NCBI RefSeq assembly: GCF_019668485.1
Contig: NZ_AP024619.1
Span: 1,797,001 to 1,861,000 of the forward strand
DNA from: Gelria sp. Kuro-4
Lineage (GTDB): Bacteria > Bacillota > DTU030 > DUMP01
Reading direction: 5' to 3'
DNA: 64,000 bases
The stretch's first letter is position 1. Every line of letters begins with the position of its first letter. The notes beneath the pieces are model-generated. The model made no database searches and was not told the origin of the DNA. It was given only the letters and a program-made list of their open reading frames with translations. Position numbers and translations under genes: made by a program. Positions 43,515-50,190 of this stretch are shown here, in pieces.

Positions 43515-43612
43515 GGCAGCGTAGGTCAATACGGATGAAAGAGGCCACTGCTCTTGGCCGGCGATGGTACCAGGTGCCGCCCGCGGCATGGGTGGTGTAC
43601 GATGATTTTACT

Positions 43613-43867
43613 CTACCGCTGGTCTTCAACCGGGCGCACGCCCGGTTGCCTGTTTCCCAACTTTACCTGCCGGAAACGCTCGCTTTGCCAGGCTTTAAGT
43701 GCCGCGGCATCAGGCTCTTGCTCTCCCAAAAGCCGGGCCAGGAGATCAGCCCGCGCCGACTGTTCAGCGGCGGGCGGTGTACCGCCCGAGCTAAAGAAGC
43801 CTTGGAGAAACTGCACGCGCTCCTCGGGTGACAAGGTGTCAAGAAAAGACTTGTTCTGCCCGGGCAT
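43613..43867 (-). CDS. small hypothetical protein
   Basis: This 84-residue protein starts MPGQNKSFLDTLSPEERVQFLQGFFSSG (first residues) and is amphipathic and acidic, with no membrane segment. The ATG at 43867 is preceded by a strong AAAGGAGGGG site, which favours it over the plus-strand ORF on the opposite strand. Residues 40-75 resemble a helical hairpin. I do not recognise a family. It is divergent from the stress protein gene and next to a nested palindrome. Confidence 0.6.
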   Translation of the reverse strand: MPGQNKSFLDTLSPEERVQFLQGFFSSGGTPPAAEQSARADLLARLLGEQEPDAAALKAWQSERFRQVKLGNRQPGVRPVEDQR

Positions 43868-43891
43868 TGCTTCCCCTCCTTTTCGATTTCC

Positions 43892-43973
43892 TTTTTAGTG
43901 TGTCCGGTGCGGAGTTCTCTACCCGTCCAGTAACTGGCAGGGATAGTCGCGGCGCTCCGTGCCACACTAAAAA
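43892..43973. repeat. nested palindrome between divergent genes
   Basis: TTTTTAGTGTG (43892-43902) is inverted as CACACTAAAAA (43963-43973), followed inwards by a second weaker arm (CGGAG and CTCCG). The centre at 43932 is itself a perfect palindrome, CCAGTAACTGG (43927-43937). All three levels share one centre of symmetry, so a long cruciform or hairpin could form. It may be a mobile MITE-like remnant or a bidirectional operator. Confidence 0.65.
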
Positions 43974-43999
43974 AAGATTCATAGGAAAGGAGGATGACC

Positions 44000-44476
44000 G
44001 TGAGTAAAACCGTGATCGGGATCTTTGGCAGTGAGGATGCGGCTCGGCGTGCCGTCGAGGAGCTCCGTAATTCCGGCTTTGGCACCAACGAGATTTCCAT
44101 CGTGGCGCGCGAAGGTGCCGGCCGGGGCGGCGATGCCACCATGGGTATGGGCAACGACATCAGCGGCGGCGTCACCACCGGCGGCGTCCTCGGCGGCTTG
44201 GCCGGATTGGCGGCGGGAGCAGGTGCTTTGGCCATTCCCGGAATAGGACCGTTAATCGCGGCCGGCCCCATCGCCGGTCTTATTTCCGGGGCCGCCACGG
44301 GCGGGATCGCCGGCGGACTCCTCGATTGGGGTATCCCGGAAGAACGCGGCCGTTATTACGAGGGCAAGGTGCGCGAAGGCAAGATCCTGGCCACCATCCG
44401 CGCCGAAGACAACAAAGTGGATAAAGCCGCGCAGGTTCTACGCAACCAGGGTGCCACCGACGTGGAGACCCATTAA
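44000..44476 (+). CDS. general stress protein 17M-like / glycine-zipper protein
   Basis: This 158-residue protein begins SKTVIGIFGSEDAARRAVEELRNSGF, a ferredoxin-like YflT/GSP17M domain, followed by a glycine/alanine-rich stretch of two hydrophobic segments (residues about 55-110), then GIPEERGRYYEGKVREG and a C-terminal alpha/beta unit. Similar proteins are induced by cold or general stress, possibly membrane-associated. The GTG at 44000 follows AAAGGAGG; an in-frame ATG at 43994 is directly against it. Confidence 0.75.
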   Translation: MSKTVIGIFGSEDAARRAVEELRNSGFGTNEISIVAREGAGRGGDATMGMGNDISGGVTTGGVLGGLAGLAAGAGALAIPGIGPLIAAGPIAGLISGAATGGIAGGLLDWGIPEERGRYYEGKVREGKILATIRAEDNKVDKAAQVLRNQGATDVETH

Positions 44477-44683
44477 GCCTTACCACCCAGGCGCCGGCAA
44501 AGGCCGGAGATCACCCGGGCCGCCCTCTCGGCGGCCCTTTTGCTGAAGGCGCGAAAGTCCGCCGGCGCACCGCCGTCGGCGCGGTCGGAAATGGCCCGCA
44601 GGAGGGCGAACGGTCAGACATTCCTTAAGGACCTTCACCTCCACGTCAAGGGCTCCGAGGATACCGAACTTATTAATCACCAT
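44473..44683 (-). pseudogene. mtnN: MTA/SAH nucleosidase (mtnN) with a large internal deletion
   Basis: The first ~22 codons read MVINKFGILGALDVEVKVL, the usual N-terminus of 5'-methylthioadenosine/S-adenosylhomocysteine nucleosidase (GIIGAMDEEV in homologues). After a frame change near 44,610, the last ~45 codons read FALLRAISDRADGGAPADF and KRAAERAARVISG, matching the family C-terminus (VVRAISDVAD in E. coli). About 160 central residues, including the active-site glutamates, are gone. The fragment overlaps the ypmA stop by 11 bases and contains, in its C-terminal part, the terminator of the convergent stress gene. Confidence 0.8.
44517..44541 (+). terminator. intrinsic terminator of the stress protein gene
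   Basis: GGGCCGCC (44517-44524) pairs with GGCGGCCC (44530-44537) around CTCTC and is followed by TTTT. It lies inside the mtnN pseudogene. Confidence 0.75.
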
Positions 44684-44873
44684 TACCCTTCTCCCCATCC
44701 GTACCATAAATGCTCAAGATATATCGGCCGTCTTGCCGCCGTAAGCCGAAAATGAGCCCTCTTTTTTTGAGGGTGCGGTTGAGCATGGTCACTAACCGGG
44801 GCACTTCTTCCGGCAGGCGAAAGTTGCCTTCGGCCAGCAGGGGAAGTGGTGCGTGCTTAGCCCACAGGTCCAT
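44673..44873 (-). CDS. ypmA: YpmA/DUF4264 family protein
   Basis: This 66-residue protein has the MLNRTLKKRGLIFGL block and the YILSIYGT end that match Bacillus YpmA (DFLNRTLKKKDLMFGL). The family's function is unknown. The ATG at 44873 follows GGAAGGAAG. Its stop overlaps the mtnN pseudogene start, so the two were once translationally coupled. Confidence 0.75.
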   Translation of the reverse strand: MDLWAKHAPLPLLAEGNFRLPEEVPRLVTMLNRTLKKRGLIFGLRRQDGRYILSIYGTDGEKGNGD

Positions 44874-44892
44874 AGCTTCCTTCCTTTCGCTG

Positions 44893-44921
44893 TTGACTTG
44901 GCGGGTCTTCTTTGCTATAAT
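44893..44921 (+). promoter_or_regulatory. promoter of tRNA-Trp
   Basis: TTGACT (44893-44898), a 17-base spacer and TATAAT (44916-44921), 12 bases before the tRNA 5' end. Confidence 0.8.
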
Positions 44922-44932
44922 GGCATTGTCAC

Positions 44933-45008
44933 AGGGGAGTAGCTCAACTGGCAGAGTAGCGGTCTCCAAAACCGCCCGCTGGGGGTTCGAGTCCCTCCTC
45001 CCCTGCCA
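44933..45008 (+). tRNA. tRNA-Trp (CCA anticodon)
   Basis: A 76-nt cloverleaf with acceptor AGGGGAG/CTCCCCT, anticodon loop CTCCAAA (CCA) and encoded 3' CCA. Confidence 0.96.
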
Positions 45009-45050
45009 GATATGCAGAAAGGCGGCGAGCAGCCGCCTTTCTGCATATCT
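45008..45050. terminator. perfect 19-bp hairpin between tRNA-Trp and the FmdB gene
   Basis: Bases 45008-45026 are fully complementary to 45032-45050 around a GAGCA loop. It begins at the last base of the tRNA CCA and ends one base before the stop codon of the convergent FmdB gene, so it can serve both transcripts. There is no T-run on either strand; termination would rely on stem stability or the TTT inside the stem. Confidence 0.65.
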
Positions 45051-45051
45051 G

Positions 45052-45270
45052 CTAGTGGCAGGTACTGCAACTCCCGCCGCTGCACGTGGCGCAGGAGCCG
45101 GAGCTGGAACCTTTCGCTCCTGCCCCGCCGATGGCAAAGGTGCTGTAAACGGGTTGGGTGTTGGTTCTGTGGCAGTGACTGCAGGCGGGGTGTTCGGGCT
45201 TGGCATTCATCGGTGCGCGCACCTCAAAGCGCTGGCCGCAGTCACGGCAGCGGTATTCGTAGTAAGGCAT
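45052..45270 (-). CDS. FmdB-family zinc ribbon protein
   Basis: This 72-residue protein begins MPYYEYRCRDCGQRFEV, with C8-x2-C11 and later CSHC (C30, C33), forming a zinc ribbon, then a Ser/Gly/Cys-rich tail (residues 54-72, with CATC and CSTC). The family was named after a putative regulator of formamidase genes. Function remains unassigned. The ATG follows AAGGAGG. Confidence 0.88.
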   Translation of the reverse strand: MPYYEYRCRDCGQRFEVRAPMNAKPEHPACSHCHRTNTQPVYSTFAIGGAGAKGSSSGSCATCSGGSCSTCH

Positions 45271-45286
45271 AGGACTCCGCCTCCTT

Positions 45287-45307
45287 AGGCTGTACGGCTT
45301 ACAGCCT
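45287..45307 (-). promoter_or_regulatory. inverted repeat in the FmdB leader
   Basis: AGGCTGTA and TACAGCCT flank CGGCT. The element lies just downstream of the FmdB promoter, at about the transcription start, and could be an operator or a 5' hairpin. Confidence 0.5.
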
Positions 45308-45308
45308 C

Positions 45309-45337
45309 ATTATAGGGAAAGGGCCTGGCAACGTCAA
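45309..45337 (-). promoter_or_regulatory. sigma-A promoter of the FmdB gene
   Basis: On the minus strand TTGACG (45337-45332), 17 bases, TATAAT (45314-45309). Confidence 0.8.
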
Positions 45338-45396
45338 GGGCGCGCAGGTTCCACCGTTCCGCTCGCCGGGTTCGGCCGGCGCGGTGCTTAGGGTTA

Positions 45397-45425
45397 TTGA
45401 CTTGCGCCCCGGTATGCGGTAAAAT
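45397..45425 (+). promoter_or_regulatory. promoter of the four-tRNA operon
   Basis: TTGACT (45397-45402), 17 bases, TAAAAT (45420-45425), 17 bases before tRNA-Pro. Confidence 0.75.
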
Positions 45426-45441
45426 AAGCTGTGTCAGCGAT

Positions 45442-45518
45442 CGGAGCGTGGCGCAGCTTGGTAGCGCACTTGGTTCGGGACCAAGGGGTCGCTGGTTCAA
45501 ATCCAGTCGCTCCGACCA
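45442..45518 (+). tRNA. tRNA-Pro (CGG anticodon)
   Basis: A 77-nt cloverleaf with acceptor CGGAGCG/CGCTCCG, anticodon loop TTCGGGA and encoded CCA. Confidence 0.96.
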
Positions 45519-45524
45519 TTTTGT

Positions 45525-45599
45525 GACCCTATGGTCAAGTGGTTAAGACATCGCCCTTTCAAGGCGGTAACGGGGGTTCGAATCCCCCTAGGGTCACCA
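45525..45599 (+). tRNA. tRNA-Glu (TTC anticodon)
   Basis: A 75-nt cloverleaf with acceptor GACCCTA/TAGGGTC, anticodon loop CTTTCAA and encoded CCA; it is six bases after tRNA-Pro. Confidence 0.96.
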
Positions 45600-45604
45600 A
45601 ATGT

Positions 45605-45679
45605 GGGCCCATAGCTTAGCGGTAGAGCAGCCGGCTCATAACCGGTCGGTCCCAGGTTCAAATCCTGGTGGGCCCACCA
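45605..45679 (+). tRNA. tRNA with CAT anticodon (Ile2 likely, else Met)
   Basis: A 75-nt cloverleaf with acceptor GGGCCCA/TGGGCCC, anticodon loop CTCATAA and encoded CCA. The CTCATAA loop matches tRNA-Ile2, in which TilS converts C34 to lysidine; elongator tRNA-Met is the alternative. It is not the initiator, which has a C1-A72 mismatch. Confidence 0.85.
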
Positions 45680-45691
45680 AGGAAACTGTGT

Positions 45692-45777
45692 GGAGAGGTT
45701 CCCGAGTTGGCCAAAGGGGGCAGACTGTAAATCTGCTGGCGATGCCTTCGGTGGTTCAAATCCACCCCTCTCCACCA
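45692..45777 (+). tRNA. tRNA-Tyr (GTA anticodon)
   Basis: An 86-nt class II tRNA with a long variable arm, acceptor GGAGAGG/CCTCTCC, anticodon loop CTGTAAA and encoded CCA. Confidence 0.96.
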
Positions 45778-45793
45778 AGAAATAACGGCGCTA

Positions 45794-45822
45794 AGGGGCC
45801 CTGTCCCAGGGGCCCCTCTTTA
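45794..45822 (+). terminator. terminator of the tRNA operon
   Basis: AGGGGCCC (45794-45801) pairs with GGGCCCCT (45810-45817), followed by CTTTATTAT. It abuts the stop codon of the convergent TPR gene. Confidence 0.75.
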
Positions 45823-47703
45823 TTATGCCAGGCGCAGGGCCCGGTTGTAGCAATCCACCGCTTCTTCAGCACGCCCCAGATAATCGAGGCACATACCTTT
45901 GCCGCTGTAGTAAACCAGTTCTTCGGGCGTCAGGGCGAGCGCGCGTTCGTAAGCCGCCAGCGCCTCCTGATACTTTCCTTGTTTAAAGAGGCAGGCCCCT
46001 TTGTTCCCCCAGTAAACGGCGTTGTTAGGCTCAAGCTTAAGTGCCAGGTTGAAACACTCGGAGGCCTCGCGCATTCTGTTCAAGGCCATAAGACAAAGGC
46101 CGCGGTTGTTGAGCATGCCGGTGTCGGTCGGGTTGAGCTGCAAGACTTGATCATAGCACGCCAGCGCTTCTTTGTACCGCCCCAGCCGCGTGAGGCAGGA
46201 GGCCTTATTGTGCAGCAGGTTGAGGTCGTCACCTTCCACCCGCAGCGCCAGCTCGTAGCAGCGCAGGGCTTCTTCGTAACGGCCCAGTTTGCCCAGGCAA
46301 AAACCTTTGTTGTTGAGCAGGTTCGGATCGCGCGGGCGCCGCCGGAGGGCGCGATTGTAATACGCCAGGGCCGGATCGAACTGGCCTTCTTGGCCGAGCA
46401 GGAGGGCTAAATTACCCAGGATTACGGGATCGTCGGGCGTTAGCTTCAAGGCCTCGCGGTAAAGTCGGGCGGCTTCTTGGCGCCGGCCCAGGTTGCTAAG
46501 GCAGAGCCCTTCGTTGTTGAGCAGGGTGACGTCGGGTCCAATCGCTGCGCGCGCTTCTTCATAGACGGCGGCCGCTTCCGCGAACCCTGCGCCTGCCTCC
46601 AGCACCTGCGCCAGCGCCAGCCAAGCAGGTTTTAACTTGGGGTCTATCTCTACGGCCCGGCGAAAACAGGCTGCAGCCGGGCCGTCCTGCCCTTGTTGCT
46701 GGTAAACCGTACCCAGCAAGTGGATAAGGTACGCGTTCCCCGGGGCCCGGGCAGTAGCCTGCTCGAGCAAGGAGACGGCTTTGTCCAGGCTCCCCTGGTA
46801 CTGGTAAACCACGGCCAACGCCGCCGGAATATCAGCCGCCGCGGGCTCAGCCGCCATGGCAGCGTGCAGCAGCTTGACGCCGCCTTCTACCCGGCCGGCG
46901 AACAGGGCCAGCTGGGCCAGGCGGAGCTGAACGCCCGTCCGGTTAAAAAACGATCGCCGGGACGGCTGGGTTCGGACGATGCGGCCGAGGGCGGCGGCTG
47001 CATCCGTACGGGAAAGAGCCCCTGCCTGTTGTTCGGGGGCGGCGGCTGCTGTAAAGGTAAAGCCGGCCTGAACCAAGGCGGCGGCCATTTTCTTGGCAGC
47101 CAGGTAACCGGCTACCCGCGTCCGGAAGAAACCGCCTGCTTCCTCTTCCCACCAGGCGGCTGCGGCGGCCAGTTCGGCGGCCGCAGGTTCACGGTAACGC
47201 CCGCGGTGGATCTTAACGCCCGTTAGCCTCGATTTCCCTATCCTCTTTTCCGTTACCAGCAGGGCGGTAACGGGAAAAACGTAAGGAGGCAGCTGCAGCC
47301 GGGTGCGCACCGCCGGGGCTTCGCCTAAGGCCTGAGGTAATAAGATGCAACTTAACCCCAGCTTCTCGGCGGCCTGTGCGGCAGCCTGCGCGCTCCGGGC
47401 GGTCAGACCGACACCGTAGATGAAACCTGCTAGGCCGGCGAGGGCAAAACCGGCTTCGTGAGGGCAGGTCTGCTTAAGGGCAAAGTAGTCCAGGCAAAAG
47501 ACCATACCCACCGCTGCCTGCCGTGGCCAGTCGCATTCGGTTAAGCCGGCCAACCAGTCCCGGTCGGCGGGTTCTGTCAACACCACCACACTGGTGGCCG
47601 GTAGGTTCTCGCAACCGGGGAGCTTCTCCATGGCTGTGAGGAGTTCTTCCAGCCAGGGTAGTTCCTGAGCCGGCCTGTGCTCTTGCGGGGATGATCCGCT
47701 CAC
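45823..47703 (-). CDS. nitroreductase-like domain fused to TPR repeats
   Basis: This 626-residue protein has an N-terminal ~200 residues resembling the latter part of an NfrA/FRP-type FMN nitroreductase: VGMVFCLDY near 70, the AAQAAEKLGLSCILLP helix near 110, VRTRLQLPPYVFPVTALLVTE near 135-155 and IHRGRYREP near 175. The N-terminal RRSIR-type FMN-contacting motif was not found. The rest is at least nine tetratricopeptide repeats (units near YNRALRRRPRDPNLLNNKG, YDQVLQLNPTDTGMLNNRG). The GTG at 47703 is preceded by GGGAGG. The TPR part suggests protein binding; the reductase part may be degenerate. Confidence 0.72.
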   Translation of the reverse strand: MSGSSPQEHRPAQELPWLEELLTAMEKLPGCENLPATSVVVLTEPADRDWLAGLTECDWPRQAAVGMVFCLDYFALKQTCPHEAGFALAGLAGFIYGVGLTARSAQAAAQAAEKLGLSCILLPQALGEAPAVRTRLQLPPYVFPVTALLVTEKRIGKSRLTGVKIHRGRYREPAAAELAAAAAWWEEEAGGFFRTRVAGYLAAKKMAAALVQAGFTFTAAAAPEQQAGALSRTDAAAALGRIVRTQPSRRSFFNRTGVQLRLAQLALFAGRVEGGVKLLHAAMAAEPAAADIPAALAVVYQYQGSLDKAVSLLEQATARAPGNAYLIHLLGTVYQQQGQDGPAAACFRRAVEIDPKLKPAWLALAQVLEAGAGFAEAAAVYEEARAAIGPDVTLLNNEGLCLSNLGRRQEAARLYREALKLTPDDPVILGNLALLLGQEGQFDPALAYYNRALRRRPRDPNLLNNKGFCLGKLGRYEEALRCYELALRVEGDDLNLLHNKASCLTRLGRYKEALACYDQVLQLNPTDTGMLNNRGLCLMALNRMREASECFNLALKLEPNNAVYWGNKGACLFKQGKYQEALAAYERALALTPEELVYYSGKGMCLDYLGRAEEAVDCYNRALRLA

Positions 47704-47795
47704 GCTCCAATCCCTCCCAATAAAAGGCAACACTGGGATTTATAGCCAAGTATTCGCCTTTTCGGAAGGGAAAACCTGCTGGAGCGAGAAATATG

Positions 47796-48227
47796 TTAGC
47801 GGTTTTTTTCCGCCATAAAGCGATCGGGCTCATACTGTTTCGACGGCAATTCCGGCCAGCCTTGCTCAAGGCCTTGGAGCAGGACTTCACCGGTGGCTGG
47901 ATTGGTGGCGGCCGGAACGTAGTGCACGTCACAAAGGCGTAGCAGGGCGGTGATATCCGGCTCATGCGGTTGCGGGGTTAAAGGGTCGCGGAAGAAAAAG
48001 ACGGCGTGCACCCGCCTGGAGGCGATCTCAGCCCCAATCTGCTGGTCTCCTCCCAGGGGTCCGGACTGGTAGCGTTCCACCTCAAGGCCGGTACGCTCTT
48101 GGAGCAGGCGCCCCGTATTGCCGGTGGCGATGAGCTGGGCCTGCGCAAAAAAATCCCGGTGCCGGGCCACAAATTCTGCCAGTTGGCTCTTCATGCGATC
48201 GTGAGCGATGAGCGCGATGCGCTTCAT
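47796..48227 (-). CDS. mgsA: methylglyoxal synthase
   Basis: This 143-residue enzyme converts dihydroxyacetone phosphate to methylglyoxal, a low-phosphate bypass of glycolysis. It has IALIAHDRMK near 4, the TGNTGRLLQE phosphate loop near 35, SGPLGGDQQIGA with the catalytic D61 near 55, and the H88 region QPHEPD. Size is normal. The ATG at 48227 follows AAAGGAG and lies 31 bases from the divergent nth start. Confidence 0.93.
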   Translation of the reverse strand: MKRIALIAHDRMKSQLAEFVARHRDFFAQAQLIATGNTGRLLQERTGLEVERYQSGPLGGDQQIGAEIASRRVHAVFFFRDPLTPQPHEPDITALLRLCDVHYVPAATNPATGEVLLQGLEQGWPELPSKQYEPDRFMAEKNR

Positions 48228-48258
48228 GTCTGTAACTCCTTTCAGGAGGTGAAGTTAG

Positions 48259-48900
48259 ATGGCAAAAAGGATACCCGACCTGCTTGGGGCCCTGGCCGCG
48301 GCCTACCCTGCGGCGCGCACGGAACTGGTGTTTCACTCGCCCTTTGAGCTTTTGGTGGCTACCATGCTCTCGGCGCAGACCACCGACCGGCAGGTTAATC
48401 GCGTTACCCCGCTGCTCTTTGCCCGTTACCCTACCCCGGAGGCCCTCGCCGCTGCTGATCCGGAGGTGCTGGCCGGAGAGATTGCCGGCGTCGGTCTTAA
48501 CCGGACCAAGGCCCGGCACCTGGTAAGCGCGGCCCAGCGGCTGGCCGCGGTCTTTCATGGTCAGGTGCCCCCTCGCCTGGAGGATTTACTGACGCTGCCG
48601 GGCGTCGGGCGCAAGACGGCCAAGGTGGTTTTGGCCAACGCTTTCGGTATCCCCGGCCTGGCGGTGGATACCCATGTTTTCCGCGTCGCCCGCCGGCTGG
48701 GCTTATCGGCGGGGAGGACGCCGCTGGAGGTGGAAAAGGATCTGGAGGCGCAGATTCCGCCCACCGCCTGGACAGCCACCCATCATCGCTTGATTCAGCA
48801 CGGTCGCCGGGTGTGCCGGGCGCGCAACCCGCGCTGTGCAAGCTGCCCGCTGGGCGCTTACTGCTTGTTCCGCACGCAGCCGGAGAAATCAACCGACTAA
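48259..48900 (+). CDS. nth: endonuclease III (base-excision repair)
   Basis: This 213-residue DNA glycosylase/AP lyase has the helix-hairpin-helix LPGVGRKTAKVV with the catalytic lysine near 120, the catalytic aspartate in VDTHVFRVARR near 138, and the [4Fe-4S] motif C-x6-C-x2-C-x5-C at the end (CRARNPRC, ASC, PLGAYC). It removes oxidised pyrimidines. The ATG follows CAGGAGGTGA. Its 3' end overlaps mtaD by 12 bases on the other strand. Confidence 0.95.
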   Translation: MAKRIPDLLGALAAAYPAARTELVFHSPFELLVATMLSAQTTDRQVNRVTPLLFARYPTPEALAAADPEVLAGEIAGVGLNRTKARHLVSAAQRLAAVFHGQVPPRLEDLLTLPGVGRKTAKVVLANAFGIPGLAVDTHVFRVARRLGLSAGRTPLEVEKDLEAQIPPTAWTATHHRLIQHGRRVCRARNPRCASCPLGAYCLFRTQPEKSTD

Positions 48901-50190
48901 TTTTTCCGCCTGTTTCTGGGCCTCAGAAAGGATTTTGGCGCGGTCAAGCGTCGTCGGCCGGCCGTGCTCCAGGAGAATTCTCCCGGCAACGAGCACCGTA
49001 TCCACATCACCGGCCCGCGCACTGTAAACCACGCGGGAGATGACGTCATGGCGCGGCACCAGGTGTGCCCGCCCTTCATCCAAGAGCACCAGGTCAGCCT
49101 GCTTACCTTCCTCCAGGCTGCCGATACGGGACTCCAACCCGAGGGCCTCTGCTCCACCCAGGGTGGCTGAGCGCAGGGCCGCCCGGGCCGGCACGGCCGC
49201 AGGGTCGCCCGTTGCCAGCTTGGGCAGGAGCGCTGCCAGGCGTGCTTCTTCCAGGACATCCAGGTTGTTATTGCTGGCTGCCCCGTCGGTGCCAAGGCCG
49301 ACTTTTACTCCAGCTTCAAGCAGAGCCGCCAGCGGGGCCAGCCCGCTGGCCAGTTTGAGGTTACTCCCAGGGTTATGCGCCACTCCGATCCCGTCCGCTT
49401 TGAGGTATGCCATGTCCTGTCCACTCAGGTGCACACAGTGGGCAGCGAGGACAGGTACCGGACCCTCCCGGCCGAGGATTTCATGCAGCAGCCCCACGGG
49501 GGTGAAGCCCGTTTGAGCTTGGAGCTCCTGTACCTCAGCGCTGGTTTCTGCCAAATGAATGTGAATGCCGCAGCCCAGTTCTTTGGCGGCGGCAACCACG
49601 TCGCTCAGGAAGGGACGCGGACACGTGTAGGGGGCGTGCGGACCGAGGCGGGCCGTGATGCGTCCGGCAGCGCTCCGCTGCCGCCGCCGGACAAAGTCGG
49701 CCGCTGCGGCCAGCCGTTTGTCCGCATCAGGGGTCGTTCCTGTGAGACCGGGGGCCAGGTCGGCTCTCAGGCCGCTTTCCGTCACGGCCTGCGCCGTTTC
49801 CTCGGAGTAAAAATACATATCGGCAAAAGTGGTGACACCGGCTTCGAGCATTTCGAGGCAGGCGAGGAGTGTCCCCCAATAGACCGCTTCCGGTGTGAGC
49901 CGGGCCTCAAGGGGCCAGATTTTTTCTTCCAGCCAGGGCTTAAGCGCCAGGTCGTCGGCGTAACTGCGCAGCAAGGTCATGGCGGCATGCGTGTGCGCGT
50001 TGATGAACCCGGGGAGGGCCACCTTCCCTTCCCCGCGGATGACGCGGTCCGGCTGCCAGGCCAGGCGCTGTTGGGAAGGCCCGACATAGACCAGGCGTTC
50101 ATCCTCACAGATGATATCACCCGGCGCGTAAACATGGTTCTCGGCATCCATGGTAACCACAGTTGCGCCTTCAATAAGCAGTTTGCTCAA
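48889..50190 (-). CDS. mtaD: 5-methylthioadenosine / S-adenosylhomocysteine deaminase family amidohydrolase
   Basis: This 433-residue amidohydrolase has HTHAAMTLLR (metal site) near 67, the HLAETSAE block near 220, the HNPGSNLKLASG near 285 and GTDGAASNNNLD with the metal aspartate near 310. It deaminates MTA and SAH to their inosyl forms. It may be the main route for these by-products here, because the nucleosidase gene is a pseudogene. The TTG at 50190 follows GGGGGAGGAAG; its start overlaps the upstream TPR gene by 20 bases. Confidence 0.9.
   Translation of the reverse strand: MSKLLIEGATVVTMDAENHVYAPGDIICEDERLVYVGPSQQRLAWQPDRVIRGEGKVALPGFINAHTHAAMTLLRSYADDLALKPWLEEKIWPLEARLTPEAVYWGTLLACLEMLEAGVTTFADMYFYSEETAQAVTESGLRADLAPGLTGTTPDADKRLAAAADFVRRRQRSAAGRITARLGPHAPYTCPRPFLSDVVAAAKELGCGIHIHLAETSAEVQELQAQTGFTPVGLLHEILGREGPVPVLAAHCVHLSGQDMAYLKADGIGVAHNPGSNLKLASGLAPLAALLEAGVKVGLGTDGAASNNNLDVLEEARLAALLPKLATGDPAAVPARAALRSATLGGAEALGLESRIGSLEEGKQADLVLLDEGRAHLVPRHDVISRVVYSARAGDVDTVLVAGRILLEHGRPTTLDRAKILSEAQKQAEKLVG

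Noticed and set aside
43508-43831. plus-strand 107-codon ORF opposite the 84-residue minus gene
   Set aside because: No Shine-Dalgarno upstream of the start; the minus frame has a strong AAAGGAGGGG and fits better.
43663-44298. 211-codon minus-strand ORF through the stress protein gene and the palindrome
   Set aside because: Runs antisense to the stress gene across a palindrome and has low-complexity Pro/Ala composition.
44480-44707. minus-strand 75-codon ORF taken as an intact small protein
   Set aside because: Its N-terminal half is the start of mtnN and the rest is the wrong frame; the true C-terminus of mtnN is in another frame, so it was annotated as a pseudogene.
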